Below, one piece after another: positions 34,596 to 45,880 of a DNA stretch of 64,000 nt (the first letter of the stretch is position 1; each line of letters opens with the position of its first letter). This DNA is from Zantedeschia hybrid cultivar (taxonomy: Eukaryota; Streptophyta; Magnoliopsida; Alismatales; Araceae), in contig JARZZO010000004.1 in NCBI GenBank assembly GCA_030544215.1, positions 47,357,980 to 47,421,979 of the forward strand, given 5' to 3'. Both the position numbers and the translations under genes were made by a program. A model generated the notes under the pieces. It ran no database searches and was not told where the DNA came from. It saw only the letters and a list, made by a program, of their open reading frames with translations.

Positions 34596-35920
34596 TGTAG
34601 GTGCTTAGAATGACCGTGTGATTAACATGAAAAATCTATGTTGTTTAGTGTAAACTAACCTATTAAAAATAGCAACTAGCGTGCAGTGATCGCCAGAAAC
34701 TTTTAACTAAAAAGTTTCAAAAGAGATATGATCGCCTACCTGTTCAAACGCGGAAGATTGAGTCCTTGGTTCCCCTTCCTCAGCCGGCTGAAGAAAGAGA
34801 GCCATTTCTTTGCTTTTTGTTCTTGCTGTTGAATTTGAGTTTGAGGATCGTCCAGAAGTCTTTCTGGCTTTGTGCTTGATTTCCCCTTTTGAATCTCTCG
34901 TTGTTGTTGAGTGCAGCAGAAACAGAGAGACAGAAAACGAAGAAACAATGATGATGAGAATTTAAGTAGAAGCAGTATCTGAACTAATCATGATTTTGGA
35001 CATATGATTGAACATCAAACTTACTTGTTGAGTGGCTTTGAAACCCCTTAAATCGAGTAGGTTTTTGAAAAATTATGCTGTGGTGTGTGTTTGCATGAAG
35101 TGAATGAAGAATGGAATTAATGAAGATGAAAATGAATGCAATAATGAAAAACTTATGCCCAATCGATTGAAGCTTTGAAAGGATGAAGATCTTGAAAGGA
35201 CGCCGACTTCTGGAAATGGCAGCGCTCCGGCGTTCCGACGTTGTTGCTTCGATCTTCAACTCGCTATAATAATGCTCTCTCTTAATGGACTTCAACTCCT
35301 TTTTTTTTAACTCTTCAACATGCAAGGTATTTATAGGCATTTCTTGCGTTCGAGATTAACATAGAAAAATCCAAGATTTATCTATCTTAACCGACAGATA
35401 AATACTGATTAATTCATCTTTATCTGTAATTATCTAAAAACGCGTCCACCATGGCTGACGCCTTTCAGATTAATTAAGATAAGGATAAATATCCGGGAAA
35501 ACTTATCTTTATCTTTATTAGGTAAAACGCGTCCACCTGTGTAGACGTCTTTTAGCCTAATTAAGATAAGGATAAATATCCGGAGGGGAAGTTAAAATAG
35601 CTTAGGAAACTTAAAACGCGTCGACATTACCAGACGCCTTTTAGTTAATTAATTAATTAATTAAAATTCAAATTTAATCGTTAAAATAAGAATAAAGTAT
35701 AAATGACGTCCACCTGAGTCGACGTCTTTTAGAATTCTTCATATTTTAACTCAAATTTGAGCTAAAACCAATTCAATTAATTAACTTAAACACATCTGTT
35801 AAACCCGACACTTAAAAAGATTAATAAAAATTAATTAATGATTAATTATCAGACTATTCTGAGGCATTATTGTATGATATGAAATTTACTCGAAATGACG
35901 TCAAAATTAGCGTGTCTACA
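34596..35920 (-). repeat. Element C 3' LTR
   Basis: 1325 bp, near-identical to the 5' LTR. Dyads at 35442, 35529, 35618 and 35706, each with a 10-bp centre. Confidence 0.93.
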
Positions 35921-37120
35921 GCTGCCTCACCTTGGCATTGTCTTTGAAAGGGAGTGAAATGGAATGGAATGTACTGAAAAGGTGATGCCAAGGTGTGATG
36001 AGACACGCTCTTAACATCACATGATTGAAATTTTTCTCAAAATTATCAATGAAGACAGTTCAAAGAGATCAATGGAATTAATCCTGTCTAGATGAGGTAG
36101 ACAAGGAAAAATAAAGTCGATCAATCTCCTCGGAGTGGGAAGTACCCCAGGTCGTAGACACTATAGGTTTCATCATGGAGAGCGTTTGCCAGCCAATGTG
36201 GACGTGCTACAGCCATGATGGATCTTAAAAGAAAACAAGAATATTGGATAAAGAATCCAATCAAGGATAGAATTCCAAGGATATCTTTAAGCGAACCTCA
36301 AAGATAATCAAGATACTCAATTCGGAATGGAATATTTCATATCATGTTGGAGTTATTTGATTAATGGTCTGAAACTTAATCAATAATTAATTCTTATCAC
36401 AATAATTTCAAAGTCCTACATGATGCATGCTGGGCTAAAAGAAAAATATAAAGTCAAATGAAATATAAATTAATCAAGGATTATATTGTTAAATTGTCAT
36501 TAATGAGTCAAGATACCAATTCTTGTAATCCAGTGCTAAGCCGAAGCTTGTTTATCCACGCACCGTTTCACAAAAGTGGAACCATCGTCCCCACTAATTA
36601 ACAATCCAACGGCCTATCCGTGCGATTAAGAATTCTCTGGAATTATCACTGTTTTTGTTGAAGGGGAACTCAAATTCCAGTTTCATCAAAACCACAAGGT
36701 CCTTGATATACTTTAATAAATATTTAATATACAGTAATGCAAATGCAAAATAATTACATGGAATAAGGGTAGAAATAACCGTCTTTTTAGTCACGGTCGG
36801 GACTTGAATTCCACAATGGGATTTTCTTGACATTTCCAGCTTTACTTAGGCTTTCTTGAATTTTCTGCAATCAAAATTATTAGTAATTCCGAACAAATAT
36901 TCAATTTAAACATTAAAATCCACAGGATTTCGGGGAAAATAGCAAAATTGCTAAAACGCGTCGTGTCGAGAAGACGCCATTCAACTTTGAAACGCGTCCT
37001 GTCTCATAGACGCCTTTTAATCGCAGAAACATGTTTCTGGTTGTTCTCTACCCGAACTCCAACTCTATCAATGCACATCCCTTTTCCAATCCGGAAAAGG
37101 TCTACTTAGGATCGCAATCC
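35921..37120 (+). other. Element C 3' region beside the LTR; upstream region of the antisense module
   Basis: The first bases (GCTGCCTCACCTTGGCATTG) are the complement of the purine tract seen in B. No convincing coding sequence; a 79-aa minus ORF is not conserved in B. It contains two dyads (36958 and 36994, 36 bp apart), 127-170 bp upstream of a TATA box that faces the first antisense ORF. Confidence 0.65.
36958..37013. repeat. Dyad pair upstream of the antisense promoter
   Basis: Arms AAAACGCGTC/GACGCCATTC and GAAACGCGTC/GACGCCTTTT, both with 10-bp centres. Confidence 0.85.
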
Positions 37121-37124
37121 CTCC

Positions 37125-37132
37125 TATATAAA
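37125..37132 (+). promoter_or_regulatory. TATA box for the antisense ORF
   Basis: TATATAAA lies about 135 bp before ATG 37268, on the strand opposite to the retrotransposon genes. Together with downstream AATAAA signals it suggests an independent transcription unit. Confidence 0.6.
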
Positions 37133-37267
37133 CATCCTTAGGTTATTCCCAAGCAATCCTACCATAATCCAAAGATCCAAAGGAGAGTTTTCTTCCAAAT
37201 TTTCAAGGTTTCTTCAAGGTTTTCAAGCTTCCCAAGCTTCAAGAAGGAGGTATTCCGAAAAAGGGAG

Positions 37268-38653
37268 ATGGATTCCTCAAACAAGAAGATGAAGATGTCT
37301 CTAGAGAAGTTTGCAGACATAGAGAATCATCTCAATGGAAGAAATCCCAATCTTCAAGTAAGTCCAATCAACTTTCTTTTCATGTTCTTCATGTCTTCCA
37401 TCATGCTCTTCATCAAGCTTCATCAAGCTCCCTTTTTATCTTTCTTTCAGAATTACCCCATGTTTCCTGGCCCAAGAAAGTTCACGTCTCTCCCTTGGAT
37501 TCGTAAACTTGCAAAAAGTGTTAAGCTTTCTATGCAAGTGTTCATATCCAAGTGGGATCTTCAAGGACTTGTAGTGCTTGCCAAGAATTACAAAAGTGCG
37601 AACGTAGACTGGGCGGCTATGGGCGCCTTGATCGAGTGGTGGCATCCCCAAACTCATACGTTCTTCTTCCAAGATTTCGAGTGCACAATCCTTCTAGAAG
37701 AGGCGGAACTTCTATTAGGTCTCCCGAAGACCAGAGACAACAGAGACAAGATAGCCTTGACAAAAGAGAGAATCACCGGTCAACAGTTATTGACATCGAT
37801 CATGAAGGATCCTTCAGAAGCTAAAGGATGCCTCACCAAGAAGGGGATCAATCTTGCAAAACTAGCCGAGTGGACTCTTTATGAAATTGAAGATTTAAGG
37901 GAGGATGAGGCAGAGGATGTAACGAAAGCTCTTGTTACATGCCTTGCCGGTGCCTTATTCTTTCCTGCACAGGATAACATCTTGGAAGACGATCAAATTA
38001 GTGCTATTTGCGCAATTTTCGAAGGTAAATCCATTAGCACTGCACTCTTAGCATATCTCTACAGTGGACTTTCTGCGGCTTCTGTGGGTCGTCCTCCATA
38101 TGGATGCATGCTACTCTTTGCCTTGTGGGTTGAACTTCACTTCAAATTCGAGCATAACAAGAAATGGCCTTTGAATCCATCTCAGATCTTCTTGAATAGT
38201 CCAATTCATTGCATTGCTAATATTGTAAAGTTCAATGAGTACATGGTCAACAAGGTTCCAAAACTCAAGACCCGAGCCGATTGGAGAGAGTATTTGAAGC
38301 TCATGACGTCCGACATATTCGACTCGTCCCCGCTTGCTCTTGTTGGAAAACCAGTTTGGGTGCGCCGTACAGCAGGAGCAGACCTCAAGTTAATTGGAGC
38401 CACTGAGTTTGTGTTGTACAATCCACACCGGTGCTTTACTCAACTTAGCTTGACCCGTCGTGAGTTTCCTGAATTCTCTCCCACACTTCCAATCAAGAAG
38501 CGCGACTTGGAGTCCGATGAAGATTATGAAGCCATACAAATCATCATTACTTTATGGAACCTTGGCTTCAGTTATCGTGTAAGATCCTCTAAAGACAGAG
38601 ATAAAGGATTGAAATTTCCTTATCTTAAAGGTCTTCATGATATTCTCCCTTGA
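37268..38653 (+). CDS. Antisense ORF 1 of element C: plant mobile domain/DUF7745-like protein
   Basis: An open 461-aa frame from ATG 37268 to TGA 38651-38653. A likely 93-bp intron (37358-37450, GTAAGT...CTTTCAG) keeps the frame, so the spliced product would be about 430 aa. It would remove the hydrophobic INFLFMFFMSSIML stretch, which is intron sequence rather than a membrane helix. The remainder has the layout of plant mobile domain-like proteins (WAAMGALIEWWHPQTHTFFF, ECTILLEEAELLLGLP, GRPPYGCMLLFALWVELHF). Such domains are known in nuclear silencing factors and as cargo of plant transposons. AATAAA signals lie at about 38680-38710. It sits between the integrase and 3' LTR of C, antisense to both, and is absent from B. 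The exact family is not certain. Confidence 0.7.
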   Translation: MDSSNKKMKMSLEKFADIENHLNGRNPNLQVSPINFLFMFFMSSIMLFIKLHQAPFLSFFQNYPMFPGPRKFTSLPWIRKLAKSVKLSMQVFISKWDLQGLVVLAKNYKSANVDWAAMGALIEWWHPQTHTFFFQDFECTILLEEAELLLGLPKTRDNRDKIALTKERITGQQLLTSIMKDPSEAKGCLTKKGINLAKLAEWTLYEIEDLREDEAEDVTKALVTCLAGALFFPAQDNILEDDQISAICAIFEGKSISTALLAYLYSGLSAASVGRPPYGCMLLFALWVELHFKFEHNKKWPLNPSQIFLNSPIHCIANIVKFNEYMVNKVPKLKTRADWREYLKLMTSDIFDSSPLALVGKPVWVRRTAGADLKLIGATEFVLYNPHRCFTQLSLTRREFPEFSPTLPIKKRDLESDEDYEAIQIIITLWNLGFSYRVRSSKDRDKGLKFPYLKGLHDILP

Positions 38654-39306
38654 ATGTCCTCTTTCTCTTTTTGATTTTGATGTAATAAAGATTGATTTTA
38701 TTGAATAAAGATTGATTTTTCATGCCTTAGAATCTTTCCCCAACTTTCTGTGATGTGCACATGATTTTTTCCTTAAGTAAAAACCTGATTTTTCCTGAAA
38801 ATTCAACAATTCGGGTTCTGTAAAATGTAAAACGCGTCCACTCAGAAAGACGCCTTTCAAACTAAATTCTTTTCCAGAAATTCAATTTAATCCTCAAAAA
38901 CCCGATTAAAGCTTAAAACGCGTCTACATCCATAGACGCCTTTCAACTCTCTCTCCAACTTTTCTCAGGATTCTGCCATTAATTCCATCATTAATTCCCT
39001 GAAATGCGTCCAGTAGTCAAGACGCCTTTCATGATTTTCCTGTGTACGGCTCTGAACAGAACCTGAAACGCGTCCATATAAGTGGACGTGTTTCAACCAA
39101 TTCAAACAGCTGTCCTTTGCCGCCTCAACTTATGCGCCCTAAAACGCGTCTGTCTGAGTCAACGCCTTTCATCCTTTTCGTTACAGACCCGCGAAGGCCC
39201 TCCTTTCTTCCTCACTTTCACAAAAATCTTCTCTCCCCTCACCGAGCTCCGGCGATCTCTCCGGTGATCTCACTCCTTTCTCTCTCAAAACTCCTTCTCT
39301 GGAGCT
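38654..39306 (+). other. Spacer between antisense ORF 1 and the PMD gene, with five dyads
   Basis: Contains duplicated AATAAAGATTGATTTT (poly(A) signals of ORF 1), then dyads at 38834, 38920, 39006, 39070 and 39146. The first three are 86 bp apart, the rest 64 and 76. No clear TATA box was found. It probably includes the promoter and 5' UTR of the next gene. Confidence 0.65.
38834..39165. repeat. Dyad cluster upstream of the antisense PMD gene (5 copies)
   Basis: Five GCGTC-N10-(G/A)ACG(C/T) dyads with five different centres. The last ends about 140 bp before ATG 39307. Confidence 0.88.
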
Positions 39307-42159
39307 ATGGAACACGGTGAAGGATCAAGGAAGAAGAAGGCCTTGGCCAAGAGGAGGCGGAGGCAAGAAGAAGAAGCTCCCGAGGAGGTGCCGGCGGCGT
39401 TAGCCGAGGCGGCGGCCTTCTTGAAGGAGGAACTCCCTCCACCGGCGCCCATGGCGGTGGAAGAGGAAGAGGAGGGCGACCTCCACACGGTAAGTCTTCT
39501 GTGGTTTGAATGGGGTGAGAAAAGAGGGGAGAAAGGGGTTCTTGTAGGAACCCGAAATCTGGACTTGAAAGGCGTCCAGACCAGGTGACGCCTTTCAAAA
39601 GGCGTCGCCCTGGGTCGACGTCTTTCAATCCAAATTTCGAATTTTTAAAGTAGGTAGAAAATATGTTTGAATTGCGTCAGGGCATGTGGACGTGTTTTGA
39701 AACACGTCTGTGTGTGATGACGCCTTTCAAAACAGAGTGAATTTTCCTGTTTTTATTAATTACTGACCCTATTTTTTTTATTTTTTATTTGCAGGGAGTG
39801 ATGAGGGCCAGAATTTCATGGGATTTAGTGATAGGGGCATATAGAGGACTCCCGGATTTTCAGAAGGCGCGCCTGCGCCGGATGGGGTTCGGCGAGATAC
39901 TAGACATCGAGCCATTTTGGCTCGATCTAGTCCTGCTGCAGGCGCTCAGGGAGCGTTGGCATGCAGAGAGTCGGGCATTTCTGATGCCTTGGGGGCATAT
40001 GGTCCCCACCTTAGAGGACGTGGCCAGGATCACTAGCCTGCGGGTAGAGGGCCTACCAGTTAGTGGGGTTACTTACCCCAACTATCAGGGATTAGCAGAG
40101 GCCTTGCTAGGGATAGAGGTATCCAGTATAGGTAGGGAGTCTAGGATGGTTCCTAGAGTAGAAGTAGAGGCTGCCCTAGGTTTAGATGAGCCCCGGCGTC
40201 GGCCTGACGAGACCCGGGTAGAGTTTAGAGATAGGCTAGCCGAGTCATCTTCCTCTGTCTATTGTAGTGACCCGAGTCAGGTAGAGGAGGTAGACAGACA
40301 GCTGAGAGTCTTTTTAGTTTTCTTTTTCGGTCGGTTGCTCTTCGGTACGAAGGGCGACCATATCCACTGTAGGTTTCTTTATTTATTGGATGACCTAGAT
40401 AGCTTAGGGGAGTATGCTTGGGGTGCGGCCCTCCTGGCCCACCTGTTCGCAGACCTATCCGCGGTCACGCCGGACCGCGAGACTACTATCAGTGGCTTCT
40501 CACCGTTCCTTCAGGTATTAAATGTTTTATTATTTATTCATGATATGCAATGTGTAATATGATGATTTTTCTAACCTATATGTTCATGAATGCAGGTGTG
40601 GAGCTACCACTATTTCCCTCTCGGCAGAGCGCGGATTGTTCGTCCGGATGCCATCCCATTGGCCTGCCGTTGGCAGCCAATTGTGGACACAGCTCCGCAG
40701 CACCACCAGCTGACGGCCCTCCGCCGTCAGTTCCTAGATTATCCAGAGCTATTGGTAAGTTTTTAACTTGTTCAATTTTTTTATTAAATGCAATTTTTAT
40801 TCCTTAAGTACAATTTATTTATGAATGCATCTAACCTATATGCAGGTGATCTGGCGTCCGTATCTGGGCATGAACGAGGAAGGTCAGCCATGGGTGACGG
40901 CTGGCAGGAGGCGATTTGGGAGGCAGATGTGGGTGCACTGCCTCAACGAGATTGAGCCCCTCCGCCTCCGGCTCGTGATGAGGACGTTGGGTCTCCATCA
41001 GGAATGGATAGATGAAGAGGTCCCGGAGGATGTGGGGAGGAGCATGAGGGGCAAGCAATCCCTCACCGACTGGCGTGCCAAGTTCCCGGAGCAGTACGAG
41101 GACTGGCACCGTCGGGGCATCAGAGTGGAGTCCCGTGCGGAGAGTAGCGAGGGCTACCTCCAGCAGTACTGGGTCCATTACGCCGACCAGCTGCGGCTCC
41201 TCCGACCACTCGATGTAAGTATGCATTCATGCGTCTTTAATTTTATTATTATCTTGATTTATGTTGGTGAATGAATGTATGTATATGTGATTTGCAGGAT
41301 GCTCGTGATGCGGTCATCATCGACCTCCGGGCCCGCCTACATGATGCTGAGGCCCAGCTCGAACAAGTCCAGAAAGAGCTCTTTGATCTGGTATGTATGA
41401 ATGAATATGTTTTAATTAATTAATTGTTTTGGCGATTAACCACTGACAGTGTTCTTTTGGTGCAGCGAGCCGTCTACAGCCAGGCGGCTCCCCCTACCTA
41501 TGGAGCTTCATCTTCGTCATCCTTCGCCGCGCACGATGCTGCCCTGGCTGACCTCCAGAGTCAGCTCGCCTCTGCCATCCACCGGGCTTCTCTTGCGGAG
41601 GAGGACCGTGCTGCTCGGGTAAACTTTGATTTTTGAATTTGACTTGATTTACTTGATTGTCTTGAACTAACAAAATCTTCTTCTGCAGGTTGCTGAGCTC
41701 CAAGAAGCCCTTCAGAGGGCTGAAGCGGATGCCTATGCTACAGCGACTCGTGCCGAGGCTGATGCAGAGCGGATTCGGGCTCTAGAGGAGCAGGTGGCCC
41801 GACTTTCGGTTGGAGATCTTGCACGCCTCCAGACCCGCCTGGAGGTCATCAACGAGGAGCGAGAGCGGGAGAGGCAGGAGCGGCAGAGGATGGATGCTGA
41901 GATATCCTCTCTTCGGGTCCAGCTTGGCATTGCAGAGCATGAGCGCCGGAGTGTGGAGGAGAGGTACAGGCGTGCTCGACAGCGTGCGCAGGAGCGCGGT
42001 CTGACGAGCGCTTTCACTGCCAGCGCTGCCGTGTCTTCCGGCCAGGCGGGGCCGAGCACGATGGGGCCACCTCCACCTCCCAGCCGAGGACCAGCACCAG
42101 ACGCACCTGACGAGGCCCAAAGCCAGTTAGATGAGGGCGGAGGGGAGAGCCAGCCTTGA
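39307..42159 (+). CDS. Antisense gene 2 of element C: seven-exon plant mobile domain protein
   Basis: Exons read as 39307-39489, 39795-40514, 40596-40754, 40846-41214, 41298-41390, 41466-41618 and 41689-42159. All borders are GT/AG and every intron is phase 0; the sum is about 715 aa with no stop. Exon 1 is a basic/acidic N-terminus (SRKKKALAKRRRRQEEE, a likely nuclear signal). Exons 2-4 hold the aminotransferase-like plant mobile domain (ALRERWHAESRAFLMPWGHM, PTLEDVARITSLRVEG, VWSYHYFPLGRARI). Exons 5-7 form a long coiled coil with heptads (EQVARLSVGDLARLQTRLEV), then a proline-rich tail. PMD proteins such as Arabidopsis MAIN/MAIL1 act in the nucleus in silencing. Absent from B. A captured host gene or element-specific gene; function unknown. 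Confidence 0.8.
39572..39723. repeat. Dyads inside intron 1 of the PMD gene (4 copies)
   Basis: Two pairs, 39572/39602 and 39674/39704, each exactly 30 bp apart and with 10-bp centres. They lie in the first and longest intron (39490-39794). Confidence 0.88.
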
Positions 42160-43499
42160 GGGCTTATGTACTTCTTTTCTTTTCATGTATCATGTATAAA
42201 ACACTTTTGATATATACATGAAACTTTTGGGCTCTAATCTCGTGTTCCTGTGCTCATCTTGCATCCTGTTCAACACTTAACAAACAGGTTAAGTATCTAT
42301 TTAGGCTTAGCCCCTTGCCTGACCAAACAAATGGTCAATCAATCTTTTCCTTGAATAAATAGTCAAGGGGCATAGCCTTTATTAAACAAAGGTAATAAGA
42401 ATAATCAGACTTAAGCAAAATGCAACATACAAGCAAACAGATGCTCACTGAAAATAAAAACACATTAAATGCAACAAGCAAATGCTAATCGAAATATTTT
42501 TGTGGTTTTGAAATATTCATTTTTGTTTGGGTTTTGAAATATGTATTCTTTTTTTTTAGATTTTGACAAATGTACATTTTTTTTGAATTTTTGACTATGC
42601 AATTTTTTTGAATTTTGACATATGTATTTTTTTTGAATTTTTGACATATGTATTTTTTTTTGAATTTTTGACATATATATTTTTTTGAATTTTTGACATA
42701 TGCATTTTTTTGAATTTTTGACATATGTATTTTTTTTTGAATTTTTGACATATGTGACCAGTATGGTACTTAGATCAAAAGATCATATTCATTTATTAAC
42801 TTAATTTCTAAATTGTTCTTTAACAACTTAACTTAAAACCCATCGTGTTTGAACTTGTGTTTCCATTCGTGATCCCATTTGATGATTTGACCGTTAGTCA
42901 ATCTAAGTCATTCTTTAAGTTTGAAGTACACCTCTTTAGAAGGAAAGAAGAATAAGTTTAGAAAGCCCATGAGAAGGTTCCGGAGACCTAAAAAGATGTT
43001 CCTTTCCAACCCTAATATCAGTTGGGGTTCGGTCATTTTCTTTCCGGGGTATTTATCGACCTTGCGTTCCCTTTCATTTCATTTCATGGCCTTGATGTGA
43101 CGTTTGTAGTGTATTGGCCTTTTGATTTTCCCTCTTTTTTTTTTTTTCTATTCTTTTCTTTCTTTCTTTTGCTTTGGAACGGATCTCCCTCATTTTTTTT
43201 ATGACGGCCTCCTACTAAGATGGCGGGTATTCTTGGTAGTCTATTCTAAGCCTCGTTCCGACATCATGGGCCGAGTGTAAAACATAATTTTACTTTAAAA
43301 GGAATGATTTGTACTTTACACTCTTAGTCAAGCTTTTGATATTCTTTAGGACTTGGCATCTCTTGTTACTCACGAATCAAACGTGTCAGTGTGTGCAGTA
43401 ATGGGTTTGAAGTTAAATTATTCAGACTAACAAAGAAATTTGAGTTTATAAATTTTCTGATTCCACTGGTCTTTGTACCATACTGATCGACTCTTTAAC
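42160..43499. other. Element C region between the PMD gene and the integrase stop
   Basis: No supported gene. It contains the AT-rich tandem array (about 42540-42755) shared with B. The rest aligns with B 27070-28300 in reverse. The plus strand just after 42159 would be the 3' UTR of the PMD gene. Confidence 0.7.
42540..42755 (-). repeat. Tandem AT-rich repeat in element C
   Basis: Same unit as 27826-28030 of B, in minus orientation. Unit length varies through T-run differences. Confidence 0.8.
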
Positions 43500-44690
43500 C
43501 TAAGGGTAGTATTTCTTAAGATGTAAACCATTCCAAGGATGATTTAGCTCTTCTCCTTCTGCATTAACAAGACGATAAGCATTACCAGGAAAAGCATGTG
43601 ATACAACATAAGGTCCTTCCCAGTTGGGTTGGAGCTTAGAACGCGGACCACCAGGTTTTACAAAAATTCTTTTAACGACCATTTCACCGACTTTGAACTT
43701 TCGTTCAATAACTTTCTTTTGATAAAAACGTGCTAATCTGTTTTGATAAACTTTTGCATGATTAGCAGCTGACCATCTTTTCTCGTCTAAAAGTTCTAAT
43801 TGGGCAAGGAGTGCTGAACGATGTTCATCAATGGAGAATTCCTTGTTCAATTGTACTCTTAATGACGGTATAAGGATCTCATATGGAACTACCGCCTCCA
43901 TTCCAAATGTTAAAGAATAAGGAGTTTGCCCAGTGGGCGTGCGGATTGAAGTTCGGTAGGCCCATAGAGCCTCAACCAATTTTTCTGGCCAATCTGCGAA
44001 TTTGTTAGATTTACACGTCTTTTTGATAATTTTTATCAACGTCTTATTAGTTGCCTCTGCTTGGCCATTGCCTTGCGGATAATAAGGAGATGAATGATGC
44101 AATGCAATTTTATACCTGTTGCAGAGGTCCTTCAATTCCTGTGATACGAACTGCGGTCCGTTGTCGGTGACGATGGTATTTGGAATTCCGAATCTAGTGA
44201 TGATGTTCTTCATGATGAATTTGCAGACGGTTGACGCTCTGATCTCCACGTATGCTTCAGCTTCTGCCCACTTGGTGAAATATTCCGTTGCCGTGAGAAT
44301 GAAAGATTTTTGCTTGATGCCGGAATCTGGGTTACCAAGAGGTCTAATAATGTCGAAAGCCCACATGGAGAAAGGCCATGTGGAAGAAACAGGATGGAGT
44401 GAAGATGCAGGAGAATGAATTTTGTCGGCGTGAAGTTGACACTTAGCACACCTACGGACATATCCTACACAATCTTCTTCCATGGTTGGCCAATAAAATC
44501 CTTGTCTAAGGATCTTTTTTGCTAGCATTTGTCCATTGACATGGCCACCACAAACTCCACTATGAGCTCCTTCCATAACCTTCCAAAGCTCATCCTCGTC
44601 TAAACATCTCAGAAGAACTCCATCAAAACCTCTCTTATATAATGCTCCCCCAACTAGGGTGTATCGTTGAGCAACTCTCCTGATAGCTCT
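43500..44690 (-). pseudogene. Element C integrase
   Basis: The minus-strand frame ends at 43500 (LHLKKYYP). HHCC finger (H-x-GGHVNGQ...CAKCQLH) and DDE residues are as in B: FDIIRP, VTDNGPQF, GQAEATN. It is out of frame with the upstream RNase H block because of two extra bases in an A run at about 44690-44697 (A8; B has A6). Non-chromodomain C-terminus. Confidence 0.88.
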
Positions 44691-45880
44691 TTTTTTTCCT
44701 CAGTTGTAGCTTCTTCAGGATACGATTGATCTTCACAATATTTTGCAATTTCATAATACCATGGCTTCTGTTCATCATCCATCTCTTCTAACAGCTCCAT
44801 TAACATGATTTCTCTTTTCTCCACAATACTCCCATCTTTGAATTTCTTCAGCAACTTCTCCTTAGTTCTAAGAAATGAAGGATCTTTCACGGCGGGTGAA
44901 AGACGCCTATGAATTATGATTGATTCAGATTGCTTGCTGATAGGAAAATCAAGAGAAGACGCAAGTGAAGCTAGAGCGTCAGCTAAGATGTTTTGATTTC
45001 TAGGGACATGGACAAAGATCAATTTTGTGAAAAGCTTTGAATAAGCAGAAGTAAGTTCTTGATATGGCTTGAGCTTGGGATCAAGAGTTCGATACTTGGT
45101 CAGCACTTGGCGAAGAATTAATTGGCTATCACCCACAATCCTGAGTTTGGTGGCACCATGGAAATGAGCAGCCTCGAGGCCAGCAAGAAGTGCCTCGTAT
45201 TCAGCTATATTGTTGGTGACTGGAAAGTCAAGCTGAAAGGATTGTGGGATGGTGACACCTTCAGGTGATAACAGAACGATTCCGATCCCCTTTCCATGAG
45301 AATTTAGAGCTCCGTCAAAATGCAGAGTCCACATATCATCTCTGATTTGATTTACGGACATCAGTTCCTCATCCGGAAACTCTGATCGCACTGGATCAAA
45401 TCGAGGAAGGGGATGATGAGCGAGATGTTCTGCTATGGCATAGCCCTTGATTGCTTTCTGTTGAATGTAAATGATATCGAATTGAGATAAAAAGCTTTGC
45501 CATCGCGCTAACCTATCAGTAAGAACAGATTTCTCCAGAAGGAATTTGATCGGATTCATCCTAGCGATGAGATGGACTTCATGGGCCAGAAAATAATGCT
45601 TCAATTTCTGCACAACCCAGACCAATGCTGCACATGTTTTCTCCATCGCCGTATATCTCTGTTCAGCGGGGTTGAGAAGTTTGGAGAGATAGTAGGCTGC
45701 CCTCTCTTTTCCTTCTTCATCCTCTTGTGCTAGGACAGCCCCCACTGCATCATCCAGGACAGAAATATAAAGTATCAATGGTTTTCCTGGAGATGGTGGT
45801 CTCAAAACAGGAGGACTTGCCAAATAGTCCTTTAATCCATCAAATGCCTCCTGACACTTATCGTCCCAATTGAATTTGAC
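44654..45880 (-). pseudogene. Element C RNase H and archaeal-type RNase H
   Basis: Open from the TGA at 45881-45883 down to 44654, where the A-run frameshift takes it into a false end. The Ty3 RNase H is followed by the archaeal-type domain (LHFDGALNSHGKG, NNIAEYEALLAGLEAA, VGDSQLI, ADALASLAS), with catalytic acids kept. It is separated from RT by a single GGA-to-TGA nonsense change. Confidence 0.88.

Noticed and set aside
37379..37430. Membrane segment in antisense ORF 1
   Set aside because: The hydrophobic stretch falls inside a likely 93-bp GT-AG intron, so it is probably not in the protein.
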